Below are positions 53,706 through 62,334 of a stretch of 64,000 bases of DNA, in pieces. The position numbers were made by a program, and so were the translations under genes. How positions within the stretch are numbered: the first letter of the stretch is position 1; the number at the start of each line of letters is the position of its first letter. The stretch comes from Anaerostipes rhamnosivorans (GTDB lineage: Bacteria > Bacillota > Clostridia > Lachnospirales > Lachnospiraceae), in assembly GCF_005280655.1 (NCBI RefSeq), contig NZ_CP040058.1, positions 95,001-159,000 on the forward strand, given 5' to 3'. Below the pieces are notes generated by a model that saw nothing but the letters and a program-made list of their open reading frames with translations, made no database searches and had not been told where the DNA came from.

Positions 53706-53751
53706 TAGTGAATCAATTCGATTTGTAGTATAATTGATTCCATAATGGAAT
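53706..53751. promoter_or_regulatory. LysR-type operator and divergent promoters
   Basis: Two inverted repeats lie between ubiD and lysR: GAATCAATT (53710-53718) against AATTGATTC (53732-53740), and ATTCCAT (53737-53743) against ATGGAAT (53745-53751). A perfect TATAAT at 53729-53734 serves lysR, and TATACT on the minus strand overlaps it for ubiD. This is typical of a LysR autoregulated, inducer-dependent divergent pair. Confidence 0.6.
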
Positions 53752-53766
53752 GAATAGGAGGCAGCC

Positions 53767-54648
53767 ATGACCTTTGAACAATTAAGTGATATGATCGCCG
53801 TAGTGGAAAATGACACGTTTCTGGAAGCAGCAGAAACCTTGAATATATCTCAATCAACTCTGTCAAAAAAAATCATTAAGCTGGAAAGAGAGTTGAATGT
53901 AAAATTATTTGATCGGAGTAAAAGAAAAGCCTCGCTGACTGAGGCCGGAAGGATATTCTATGAGGAAGCCTGCCGTCTGAACCAGGACTATTTTGAGATG
54001 CTCACAAGACTGAAGCCCTATCAGGGGAACCGGAGGCAGAGACTCTGTATCGGTACACTGCCGATTTTGACCCAATATAATCTGACGGCCCGTTTAAAAT
54101 TGTTCACGGAGCAAAATACATGGATTGATTTTTCTTTTGAAGAGACAGAAGAGGCGCAGCTTTTGGTAGGGCTTCGCCAGAAAAAGTATGATTATATTAT
54201 TGCCAGGGAGAATCTATTCTCAAAGCTTGGATGTGTCTCTGTTCCGCTGGCAGAGGATGAACTGATGGCCGTTCTCCCTGAAAACCACAGATTATGCAGC
54301 TGTTCATCTGTAAAGCTGACGGATCTGTACGATGAAAAGTTCATATTAATGAATGCGTACACATCCATACACCAGCTTTGCATCCAGATTCTGAAAGACG
54401 CAGGCATTACTCCTGAGATTGTTCGGACCGGAAGGGTAGAATCCATTATCAGCGGCGTTGCAGTGGGCGAAGGTATCAGCCTGCTGGCAAAAAGCAACTT
54501 CCGGATCTTTCAGGCCGGCCAGGTAAAAGTTGTACCGCTGGATCCGCCTACGAAATTATCTGTTGTCCTTGCAAAGCTTGCGGGAACAGCGCAGACAGAT
54601 GCCATGAGGATCTTTGCAGACTACATGTGCAACGGGTGTGAGGTATAA
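53767..54648 (+). CDS. LysR-family regulator
   Basis: A 293-residue LysR-type regulator. The N-terminal HTH (LEAAETLNISQSTLSKKIIKLERELNVKLF) is followed by a LysR effector domain (about 90-290). The divergent ubiD-ubiX-lpdD genes are the likely target, with an aromatic acid as possible inducer. RBS ATAGGAGG lies 6 nt before ATG 53767. Confidence 0.9.
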   Translation: MTFEQLSDMIAVVENDTFLEAAETLNISQSTLSKKIIKLERELNVKLFDRSKRKASLTEAGRIFYEEACRLNQDYFEMLTRLKPYQGNRRQRLCIGTLPILTQYNLTARLKLFTEQNTWIDFSFEETEEAQLLVGLRQKKYDYIIARENLFSKLGCVSVPLAEDELMAVLPENHRLCSCSSVKLTDLYDEKFILMNAYTSIHQLCIQILKDAGITPEIVRTGRVESIISGVAVGEGISLLAKSNFRIFQAGQVKVVPLDPPTKLSVVLAKLAGTAQTDAMRIFADYMCNGCEV

Positions 54649-54682
54649 TACTATCATCACACCATCCGCTGCCTTTATTCTT

Positions 54683-55732
54683 TTACAGTTTTCTGATCTG
54701 TAGTGCCATTTCCATAATACAATCTTTTGTCTGCTGGCAAAATCCCAAGCGGTCATAAAAACCGTGATCCATACCCTGGTAACGGATCACCTCACACGGT
54801 ATCCCAGAATCCCACAATCTTTCAGCAAATAAATCATTGGATAAGCGGAAATAGTCAAATTCGGCTTCGATGATCACCGCTTTTTTTAGTTTGGACAAAT
54901 CATTTGCATAAAGCGGAGAAATCGAAGGATCCTTCACATCTTCTCCGTTGGCTGCGTACAAATCATGAATGGTATTGTTTAAAATCCGAAAGCGGTTGAG
55001 TCTTGTGATTGCATGATTGTAGTGTTCAGGGATGACTTCATATTTATGATAGTCCCAGTAGTCCGTATCTTCGGCATATGATAAATCCAGTGCACCGTAC
55101 ACCGGCATGGTCAGCGCAACTTTTTTTCCTGTTTCAGAAAGGGAGCATGAAACTGCCAGATTGCCGCCGGCACTTTCGCCGGCAGCAGTGATTTTGTTTC
55201 TGTCCAAATTCCATTCTTCCGCATGGTCCCAGATCCAAGAGATAACCTCTTTGCAGTCATTGAGAGCCGCGGGGAACGGATTTTCAGGAATCAATCGGTA
55301 GTCCACGGAAATGACAGTAGCTTTGGACTGTTCTGCCAGAAACTTGCATTGATTCTCAAGAACCTTAGTACTTCCCCCGAGGAAGCCTCCGCCGTGGAAG
55401 AAAATCACAGGTTTCTGCATTTGCCCATTTGGTAAACGAAAAAAAGTTACAGGGATAAAGCGGTCAGAAAGTCTGATCAAAAAGGGCATTTCTTCTACCA
55501 ACTCTTGTGTGATGTCCAAATTCTCAGATCCCATTTCAAGCCTCAGGGAAGAGAGATCCATAAAAGGTGTGAAGGGGGCGTTCTCATAGCCTGTCAGAAA
55601 AACTCCGGACTTTTCCACCTTCCCGATCACAGAAGGATCGAGAAGGTGGTCCCTGTTACAGCAGGGAATTTGTTTCAGTCTGCAGCAATCGTTACTTTCA
55701 GCATAAAGAGGGATCGTTTTTTCTTTAAACAT
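54683..55732 (-). CDS. HSL-type alpha/beta-hydrolase esterase
   Basis: A 349-residue carboxylesterase. The oxyanion motif is FFHGGGFLGG, the nucleophile Ser is in AAGESAGGNLAVS, and the likely acid and base are Asp in EAEFDYF and His in QGMDHGFYD. It is cytosolic, with no signal peptide. It starts 10 nt after bglP and is the last gene of licT-bglP-esterase, so it probably deacylates the sugar ester imported by that PTS. The usual phospho-beta-glucosidase is absent from this operon. Confidence 0.88.
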   Translation of the reverse strand: MFKEKTIPLYAESNDCCRLKQIPCCNRDHLLDPSVIGKVEKSGVFLTGYENAPFTPFMDLSSLRLEMGSENLDITQELVEEMPFLIRLSDRFIPVTFFRLPNGQMQKPVIFFHGGGFLGGSTKVLENQCKFLAEQSKATVISVDYRLIPENPFPAALNDCKEVISWIWDHAEEWNLDRNKITAAGESAGGNLAVSCSLSETGKKVALTMPVYGALDLSYAEDTDYWDYHKYEVIPEHYNHAITRLNRFRILNNTIHDLYAANGEDVKDPSISPLYANDLSKLKKAVIIEAEFDYFRLSNDLFAERLWDSGIPCEVIRYQGMDHGFYDRLGFCQQTKDCIMEMALQIRKL

Positions 55733-55742
55733 ACAGATCTCC

Positions 55743-57617
55743 TTATAATGATTCTATGAGCAGCAGATCTTCCTGGGAAGAGACGGATCCCTCCCGGAGT
55801 AAGGTCATTTTTCTCTCAGAGCCGCCGGATGTATCAACAATGATGACCGTAGGGTCAAACCCTGCTTTTTTAATCTCATCTATTTCAGCTGCAGCAATTA
55901 AATCTCCAGGCATGACAATATCACCAGTCTTTACATGAGACGTAAAGTATTTACCATCTAATTTTACCGTGTCAATTCCGATATGTATTAAAAATTCTTC
56001 CTGGTTTTCACTTACAATGCCATAGGCATGCAAGGTTGGATAAACGGCGGCCACAGTTCCAGCAACAGGTGCGGTGATTTGTCCATTTTTGGGAATTACT
56101 GCAATACCTTTTCCAAGGGCCTCAGAGGAAAATGCAGGATCCTTTACTTTGTTCAAAGGGAGAACCGTTCCGTCAGCAGGCGCATGTACTTTGATTGCCA
56201 CAGCCTTGCATGTGGATGTACCGAGCTCTGTATGATCTGCCGTGATATTTGCATCAGCCCGTTCTGATTCCGGTATCATAGAATCATTAAAACCGAAAAG
56301 ATAAGTAAGAACAGCGGAAATCAGGAAAGCACCAAAATAGGCAATTATAAACCCGGTAAATCCGGCACCGAAGTAAGCAGGGAAGGTTGGAATGGCAGCG
56401 ACGGCTACAGCCATAGCCCTGGCACCGCAGGCTCCTGCAACGGCACCACCGATACCTCCTCCAATGATAGCAGCCGCAAATGCTCTGCGATATTTTAGTG
56501 TAATTCCATAAATTGCGGGTTCAGAAATCCCGAAGAATCCCATGAGAGCCGCAGGGGCCGCAATCTGTTTCAGCCGTTGATCTTTTGTTTTCAGCCATAC
56601 ACCGAAAGCGGCGCCTGACTGGGCGATAATGCTGGGACCAAATACAGCCAGGATAGTATCAAAACCAAACTTTTCAATGTTGGAGAAAATGATCGGGAAT
56701 AATCCCCAATGAATTCCGAAAATAACAAGCACCTGAGCAATGGCGCCGATGAAACCTCCCGCAATCATAGGGTTAAATCCATACAGATTCATGTAAAAGC
56801 CTGCTATCGTATTACTGAGCATAGAGCCAAGAGGTCCAAAGACGGTAATCGTCACAGGAACTACAATTAGGAGAGAGAAAAACGGAGCAATCCGGCTTCT
56901 GATCTTCTCAGGAAGCAGTTTTGCGAGGCCTTTTTCTACATAGGAGAGCAGTAAGATTGCAAATATAATCGGGAATACGCTGCTCTTAAATGTAGTAAGC
57001 TGTACAGGAATACCTAAAAAGCTGATAGCCTTTCCGGCATCATAAAGAGCCGTCAGATTCGGATATAATAATGCTCCGGCAATTGTTACGGACACAAACA
57101 TATTTGTCTTAAAGCGTTTGGCACAAGTGATCGCCAGCACCACTGGAAGAAAATAATATAGACTGTCCGCAGCTGCATTTAAAATCTGATAGGTTCCGCT
57201 GGCGTCTGTCAAAAGACCGGATGCAGTGAGGATGCTCAAAAGTCCCTTTAAAATACCAGCGCCGATCAGTACGTCAATGAGGGGAGTAAACAGACTGGAG
57301 ATGATCTCCAGAGCTGATCCTAAAAACCCTTTCTTTTTCTGACTGCCGGCATCCGAAGAAGCAGAAGAACTCTGCGGAAAGATCCCCTGGAGTTCTTCAT
57401 AAATGTACTGGACCTGGGGACCGAGTACAATCTGGGTCTGCCCTGCTACATCCATCACAGATAGAATACCATCCAGCTTATCAAGACTTTCCCGGTCGAT
57501 TTTGCTGGAATCTTTCAGGTCAAGGCGAAGCCTTGTGGAGCAGTGGGAATAAGAAATCACATTTCGCTTCCCGCCTACTTTCTGCAGAATTTCTTCTGCC
57601 ATTTGTTTGTTTGTCAT
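55743..57617 (-). CDS. bglP: PTS beta-glucoside EIIBCA permease
   Basis: A 624-residue three-domain permease. EIIB is at 1-85 with the phosphorylated Cys26 in ISYSHCSTRLRLDLKD. The EIIC membrane domain spans about 105-460. EIIA is at about 475-624 with the active His in EEFLIHIGIDTVKLDGKYF. It imports and phosphorylates beta-glucosides or related glycosides. RBS AAGGAGG lies 7 nt before the ATG and partly inside a hairpin linked to an antiterminator site at 57654-57683. Encoded between the licT-type gene and the esterase gene. Confidence 0.93.
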   Translation of the reverse strand: MTNKQMAEEILQKVGGKRNVISYSHCSTRLRLDLKDSSKIDRESLDKLDGILSVMDVAGQTQIVLGPQVQYIYEELQGIFPQSSSASSDAGSQKKKGFLGSALEIISSLFTPLIDVLIGAGILKGLLSILTASGLLTDASGTYQILNAAADSLYYFLPVVLAITCAKRFKTNMFVSVTIAGALLYPNLTALYDAGKAISFLGIPVQLTTFKSSVFPIIFAILLLSYVEKGLAKLLPEKIRSRIAPFFSLLIVVPVTITVFGPLGSMLSNTIAGFYMNLYGFNPMIAGGFIGAIAQVLVIFGIHWGLFPIIFSNIEKFGFDTILAVFGPSIIAQSGAAFGVWLKTKDQRLKQIAAPAALMGFFGISEPAIYGITLKYRRAFAAAIIGGGIGGAVAGACGARAMAVAVAAIPTFPAYFGAGFTGFIIAYFGAFLISAVLTYLFGFNDSMIPESERADANITADHTELGTSTCKAVAIKVHAPADGTVLPLNKVKDPAFSSEALGKGIAVIPKNGQITAPVAGTVAAVYPTLHAYGIVSENQEEFLIHIGIDTVKLDGKYFTSHVKTGDIVMPGDLIAAAEIDEIKKAGFDPTVIIVDTSGGSERKMTLLREGSVSSQEDLLLIESL

Positions 57618-57628
57618 GTTGTTTCCTC

Positions 57629-57683
57629 CTTAAGATTGAAATAATTTATCTTAAGTCTTGCCTGCCCGAAGCAGTCACAATCT
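57629..57683 (-). promoter_or_regulatory. second RAT site with hairpin over the bglP ribosome site
   Basis: On the minus strand, AGATTGTGACTG, CTTCGGG and CAGGCAAGACTT (57654-57683) match the ribonucleic antiterminator consensus of LicT/SacT proteins. It overlaps CTTAAGAT/ATCTTAAG (57629-57655), whose 3' arm runs into the Shine-Dalgarno AAGGAGG. No T-run follows, unlike the site upstream of licT. Confidence 0.7.
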
Positions 57684-57697
57684 TAGCAACCGATGAT

Positions 57698-58558
57698 TTA
57701 CAGCTTTCTGCTCTCTGACAGCAGCCGTTCAATATGAATGGTCAGATAGACCTGTTCACTTTTTGTAATAGTATAGTCATAACTTTTATGTATGTAAGAA
57801 GCAATCTTCCGGGAACATTGAAATGCTTCCGGCATGTTTTCCTGAACCTGAGGGTATAAAAAAGATGCTTCTTCTGCCGGAGGCTCATTCATCATAAGCC
57901 GCTGGGAAAAGAATTTTAAATGCAGTATGAACCTTGTATAGTTCAATGAACTTTCATCAAAATCAATTTTAAACTCATATTGTACAATGCTGCAGATTCC
58001 TTTGATCAGCCTTGTCATGTCGATAACAGACTGGATCTCTTGTCCGTTAAGTTCTGCATTAATAATATGCAAGGCAACAAAACTGGCTTCATCTTCGGGG
58101 AGCTCCACCTTGAGAGTGGAATTCATCAGTTTGATTGCTTCCAACGCAATCTGATATTCCTGGGGATAGAAACGTTTGATTTCCCACATCAACTGATTTT
58201 GGAACAAAAGTCCTTGTTTAAAACGTTCTACCGCATAATACATGTGGTCACAGAGAGTCACATAGATATTCTGATTTAATTCCTTAGAAAGCTTTTGTTC
58301 TGCATGCTGCTTAATCTGATCCGCCAGATAAAAGTAATCAATAGGAATCTGTTTTAACAGCTCCGAAAGTCTGTTTCCTGTAGCTTCTTCTTCCAGTAAG
58401 AAAATTCGTTCAATTTTTTCTGTCTCCACCGGATCCCCTTTTTTCTTCTGAAAACCCAGTCCAAGGCCGGTGAGAATAATGTCCTGTCCCTCTTGGTTTT
58501 TTGAAAATATGACATTATTGTTTAAGACCTTTTTAACATGAAAGCACTCCTGCTCCAT
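57698..58558 (-). CDS. LicT/BglG-family transcriptional antiterminator
   Basis: 286 residues. The N-terminal CAT RNA-binding domain (residues about 1-58, HVKKVLNNNVIF and GLGLGFQKKKGD) is followed by two PRD domains. These have the four regulatory His visible, in LCDHMYYA, VALHIINA, FILHLKFF and YLTIHIERL. When the sugar is present it binds the RAT site and prevents termination. EIIB phosphorylation of the PRDs gives sugar control. It is autoregulated through the leader at 58580-58662. Confidence 0.93.
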   Translation of the reverse strand: MEQECFHVKKVLNNNVIFSKNQEGQDIILTGLGLGFQKKKGDPVETEKIERIFLLEEEATGNRLSELLKQIPIDYFYLADQIKQHAEQKLSKELNQNIYVTLCDHMYYAVERFKQGLLFQNQLMWEIKRFYPQEYQIALEAIKLMNSTLKVELPEDEASFVALHIINAELNGQEIQSVIDMTRLIKGICSIVQYEFKIDFDESSLNYTRFILHLKFFSQRLMMNEPPAEEASFLYPQVQENMPEAFQCSRKIASYIHKSYDYTITKSEQVYLTIHIERLLSESRKL

Positions 58559-58579
58559 TATTTTCCCTCCCTCAAATAT

Positions 58580-58637
58580 AAAAAGAGACCTAAATTATAA
58601 TAAGACATAATTCATGCCTTATTATAATTCAGGTCTC
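58580..58637 (-). terminator. LicT-controlled leader terminator
   Basis: On the minus strand GAGACCTGAATTATAATAAG pairs with CTTATTATAATTTAGGTCTC (20 bp, one mismatch) and is followed by TTTTT. Its 5' arm overlaps the RAT site, so binding of the antiterminator excludes the terminator. Confidence 0.92.
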
Positions 58638-58662
58638 GCCTATTCTATGATAGTCACGATCC
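58628..58662 (-). promoter_or_regulatory. RAT antiterminator site upstream of licT
   Basis: On the minus strand GGATCGTGACTATC, an ATAGA loop, and TAGGCGAGACCTGAA match the RAT consensus (GGATTGTTACTG ... CAGGCAAAACCT). It starts about 13 nt after the predicted transcription start. Confidence 0.88.
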
Positions 58663-58681
58663 CTATCGAATTGTTGATACA

Positions 58682-58710
58682 AATTTATCACAGCTGCCGT
58701 AAACTGTCAA
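58682..58710 (-). promoter_or_regulatory. promoter of the licT-bglP-esterase operon
   Basis: Minus-strand perfect TTGACA (complement of 58705-58710), 17 nt, TAAATT (complement of 58682-58687). Confidence 0.8.
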
Positions 58711-58762
58711 CTGGATGTTGAGAATTTGTATAAATGTGATAAAAACAAACTTTGGTCAGATA

Positions 58763-61162
58763 TTACAACATGATAACCGTAACACCCATATCTCCCTCGC
58801 CGAATTCTCCGTCTTGGTATCCAGAGATCCGTTTTTGTTTTTTCAGAGTCTTTAAGTAGTTATGGATACCTTTTCTCAGGGCTCCTGTTCCCTTTCCGTG
58901 AATGACGGTAATCTGTCCAAGGTTTGCCAGACAGGCGTCATCAATAAACTTATCCAGCTGGGAAATAGCCTCATCTACAGTCATGCCCAGTACATTGATC
59001 TCCGGGCGGATGCTGGAGGACTTGTTGATGGCAGTCCGCCCGCTGTTTCTGGCTTCGTTTCTTGCATTTTCCCGCTTCACCTGTTTTACGCTCTTCGTGA
59101 TCTCCAGATCCTTTACATTGATTTTAGAGCGCATCATGCCCATCTGTACATATAAATCCCCTTTGGAATTGGGCAGTGTCTGGACAGTACCGTTCAGAGA
59201 CAGGCTGGTCACATAGACCTCATCCCCAATCTGGAAATCGCCTGGCTCATGCTTTTTAGAAGCCCGTTTTTTGGAGCGGTAGGCCATATCTTTTTCCAGG
59301 CCGGACATCTTGCCACGCAGGTCACTTCGCATATGCTCCATTTTTCTGTTTGCATCTTTCCCAGACTGTTTCTTTAACTTGTTATACTCTTTAATAGTCT
59401 CATCGGCAGTATCCTTAGCCTCAGAAATGATGCGGTAGGCCTCTTCCCTTGCCTCTCTGAGCAGCTTCTCTCGTTTTTCCTTGATGTTTTCCTGCCGCTC
59501 TTTCAGGCTTTGCCTGAGAGATTCAATCTCTTTTCTGTATTCAAAAATCTCTTCCTGTTCCTGCTCAATCGTCTGTTTGCTCTTTTCCAAGTCAGCCAGG
59601 ATGGTCTCAAAGTCTTTGACCGACTGGTCAATCTGGCCGGAAGCATGGTCAATGATGTGATTATCCAGCCCAAGCTTCTGGGAAATAGCAAATGCATTAC
59701 TCTTGCCGGGAATCCCGATCATCAGCCTGTAAGTTGGAGACAGTGTCTCCACGTCAAACTCACAGGAAGCGTTTTCCACACCCTCAGTGGAAAGTGCAAA
59801 CATCTTAAGTTCACTGTAGTGAGTCGTCGCCATGGTTTTTACGCCCCGGTCATGCAGATCCGTTAAGATAGAAATAGCCAGTGCGGCGCCTTCCACCGGG
59901 TCGGTTCCCCCGCAAAGCTCATCCAGCAACACAAGAGAATTCTTGTGGGCTTTTTGGATGATGGAGACAATGTTGGTCATGTGAGAGGAGAAGGTACTTA
60001 AATTCTGCTCAATGCTCTGCTCGTCTCCGATGTCCGCAAATACTTCCTCATAGATTCCCAGGCTGGATCCCTGGAATGCAGGAATATGAAGACCCGCCTG
60101 TCCCATGAGCGTAAACAGCCCAACGGTTTTCAGAGAAACGGTCTTACCTCCGGTATTGGGACCGGTAATGACCAGCATGGAGAAGGCGTCGCCGAGAGTT
60201 ACGTTAATAGGCACCACCTTCTTAGAATCCAGCAAAGGATGGCGCCCCTGTTTGATATTAATGACACCGTCTTCCCTAAAGATCGGTTTGCTGCCGTTAT
60301 AATCTTTGGCATACTTGGCTTTCGCGAAGATAAAATCCAGCTGAATCAAAAGCTTTTGGTTCTGGGCCAGTCCGTCCAGATCGTAGGAAGCCTGTTCACT
60401 CAGCAGGGATAAAATACGTTCGATCTCAGTCTGTTCCTGTCCCTCCAGTTCTTTCAGCTGGTTGTTCAGTGTGACCACGGCCATCGGCTCGATAAATAAA
60501 GTAGAACCGCTGGAGGACTGGTCATGGATCATTCCTTTAAACTGTCCCCGGTACTCTTGTTTGACCGGAATACAGTATCGGCCGTTTCTCATGGTGACAA
60601 TGGCATCCTGCAGCATGTCTTTGTTGGCAGAAGAACTGACCATCGTTGTCAGCTGGCTGTGGATCTTCTGGTTGGTCAGCTTCATGCTCCTTCGAATATC
60701 TTTTAAGGCCGAAGAAGCATCATCACTGATCTCCTCAGGGGAAATGATACAGTGTCTGATATCCTTCAAAAGACCGTCCATAGGCACAAGAGACTCAAAC
60801 ACAGAATCCAGAGAATCGGCATCTGCCATATCATCCTTCTGCGCCCCGTAGGACAGAGCGTTTTTCACCGCCTCCAAAAGACCTGCGATCTCTAACAGTT
60901 CCCCGGCACTTAATGTCCCCTTCATTTTCAGGCGCTTCAGAGAAGCACCCAGATCCTGGACGCCGAAAAAAGAAATGCTCCCCTGCTTATATAGCCTGGT
61001 CAGAGCATCCTGGGTCTGTTCCTGGGCCAGAGAGATCTCTGGTTCCTGTGTCATCGGCTGGAGAGTTTCGCAGGCTTCTCTCCCAAGCTCGGTAGTCGCA
61101 TAGGCAGCAAGCCGTTCGATGACTTTGTCATATTCTAATGTATTTAAAACTTTTTGATTCAT
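58763..61162 (-). CDS. mutS2: MutS2 ATPase/endonuclease
   Basis: A 799-residue MutS-family protein that suppresses homologous recombination and, in Bacillus, acts in ribosome rescue. Walker A is GPNTGGKTVSLKTVG (about 335), and the Walker B region is LVLLDELCGGTDP. A coiled coil lies at about 515-610. The C-terminal Smr nuclease domain has VIHGKGTGALRKGI. ATG 61162 follows GAGGGA at 6-nt spacing. The 10 upstream in-frame codons are not used. Promoter TTTACA, 17 nt, TACACT lies at 61228-61256. Confidence 0.95.
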   Translation of the reverse strand: MNQKVLNTLEYDKVIERLAAYATTELGREACETLQPMTQEPEISLAQEQTQDALTRLYKQGSISFFGVQDLGASLKRLKMKGTLSAGELLEIAGLLEAVKNALSYGAQKDDMADADSLDSVFESLVPMDGLLKDIRHCIISPEEISDDASSALKDIRRSMKLTNQKIHSQLTTMVSSSANKDMLQDAIVTMRNGRYCIPVKQEYRGQFKGMIHDQSSSGSTLFIEPMAVVTLNNQLKELEGQEQTEIERILSLLSEQASYDLDGLAQNQKLLIQLDFIFAKAKYAKDYNGSKPIFREDGVINIKQGRHPLLDSKKVVPINVTLGDAFSMLVITGPNTGGKTVSLKTVGLFTLMGQAGLHIPAFQGSSLGIYEEVFADIGDEQSIEQNLSTFSSHMTNIVSIIQKAHKNSLVLLDELCGGTDPVEGAALAISILTDLHDRGVKTMATTHYSELKMFALSTEGVENASCEFDVETLSPTYRLMIGIPGKSNAFAISQKLGLDNHIIDHASGQIDQSVKDFETILADLEKSKQTIEQEQEEIFEYRKEIESLRQSLKERQENIKEKREKLLREAREEAYRIISEAKDTADETIKEYNKLKKQSGKDANRKMEHMRSDLRGKMSGLEKDMAYRSKKRASKKHEPGDFQIGDEVYVTSLSLNGTVQTLPNSKGDLYVQMGMMRSKINVKDLEITKSVKQVKRENARNEARNSGRTAINKSSSIRPEINVLGMTVDEAISQLDKFIDDACLANLGQITVIHGKGTGALRKGIHNYLKTLKKQKRISGYQDGEFGEGDMGVTVIML

Positions 61163-61227
61163 AATTATTCCCTCAGATTCATTGAAAACCATTATTAAAG
61201 AAGGTTTTCCTTTTTTGATTCAGAAAA

Positions 61228-61256
61228 AGTGTAGCATAAAATATGGGGCATGTAAA
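61228..61256 (-). promoter_or_regulatory. promoter of mutS2
   Basis: Minus-strand TTTACA (complement of 61251-61256), 17-nt spacer, TACACT (complement of 61228-61233). Confidence 0.7.
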
Positions 61257-61360
61257 CGAGGCAGACGGCAATTTTACAGTGGATTTTCAGGGGAGTTTAT
61301 GTAATAATAGGGAAAGTAAAAGAGGTGCGGGCTCTAAGGCGGCCCTAGAAAGGTTAAATT

Positions 61361-62302
61361 ATGAGATATATAAGTGAGCTGCATGAAGGAGATATGGTTT
61401 CAGAGGTATTTTTGTGCAAGACAAAGACATCGGGCACATCAAAGTTTGGAAAGACCTATTATTCTCTTTCGCTCCAGGATAAAACCGGAATGATCGACGG
61501 AAAAGTATGGGAACTGAACAATGCCATCGGCCATTTCGAGGCTATGGATTATATTATGGTGAAAGGGAAGGTTACAAACTTCCAGGGGAATAACCAGTTA
61601 AATATTGAGATGATCCGGAAAGCAGACGAAGGAGAATACCAAATCTCCGATTACATGCCGTCTACAAAAAAAGATATTGATGAAATGTTTGACGAGCTTT
61701 TAGGGATGATCGAAAAGGTGCAGAATCCCTTCCTGAAAAAGCTTGCCCTGAGGGTCTTCGTAGAAGACAAAGAATTTGCCAAGAAATTCAAGATACATTC
61801 TGCGGCCAAAAGCGTACATCACGGATACATCGGAGGGCTCTTAGAGCACTCCTTAAGTGTTGCAAAGCTGTGTGAACAGTATGCAGTCCTGTACCCGCAG
61901 TTAAACAGAGACCTGCTTGTCACCACAGCCTTGTTTCACGACATCGGAAAGGCAGAGGAACTGTCCGCATTTCCGGAAAATGACTATACAGACGAAGGCC
62001 AGCTAGTGGGACATATTGTCATGGGGACCATCAAGCTTTCCAAGCTGATGGATGAGATCCCGGGATTCCCCGCAAAGCTTGCCAACGAGGTTAAGCACTG
62101 CATTCTGTCCCATCACGGAGAGCTGGAGTTTGGTTCCCCGAAAAAACCTGCATTGGCAGAGGCGATTGCACTGAGCCAGGCAGATAATTTTGACGCTAAG
62201 ATGGAGACATTTTCAGAGATTATCGAGAAAAAACAGGAAGGCCAGGAGTGGTCCGGTTTCCAGCGTTTATTTGATACAAAGATCAGAGAGACATCCATTT
62301 AG
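61361..62302 (+). CDS. yhaM: YhaM-type 3'-5' exoribonuclease
   Basis: A 313-residue protein with an N-terminal OB-fold (about 10-95, FGKTYYSLSLQDKTGMIDGKVW) and an HD-domain nuclease (about 155-280). The HD residues are in VHHGYIGGLLEHSLSVAKL, TTALFHDIGKAEEL and ILSHHGELEFGSP. YhaM trims RNA 3' ends in Firmicutes. The ATG follows AGAAAGG. It is divergent from mutS2 and 32 nt upstream of rlmD, so the pair may be an operon. Confidence 0.92.
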   Translation: MRYISELHEGDMVSEVFLCKTKTSGTSKFGKTYYSLSLQDKTGMIDGKVWELNNAIGHFEAMDYIMVKGKVTNFQGNNQLNIEMIRKADEGEYQISDYMPSTKKDIDEMFDELLGMIEKVQNPFLKKLALRVFVEDKEFAKKFKIHSAAKSVHHGYIGGLLEHSLSVAKLCEQYAVLYPQLNRDLLVTTALFHDIGKAEELSAFPENDYTDEGQLVGHIVMGTIKLSKLMDEIPGFPAKLANEVKHCILSHHGELEFGSPKKPALAEAIALSQADNFDAKMETFSEIIEKKQEGQEWSGFQRLFDTKIRETSI

Positions 62303-62334
62303 TCAGACTGGATGGTTATATATAAGAGGTGCCT

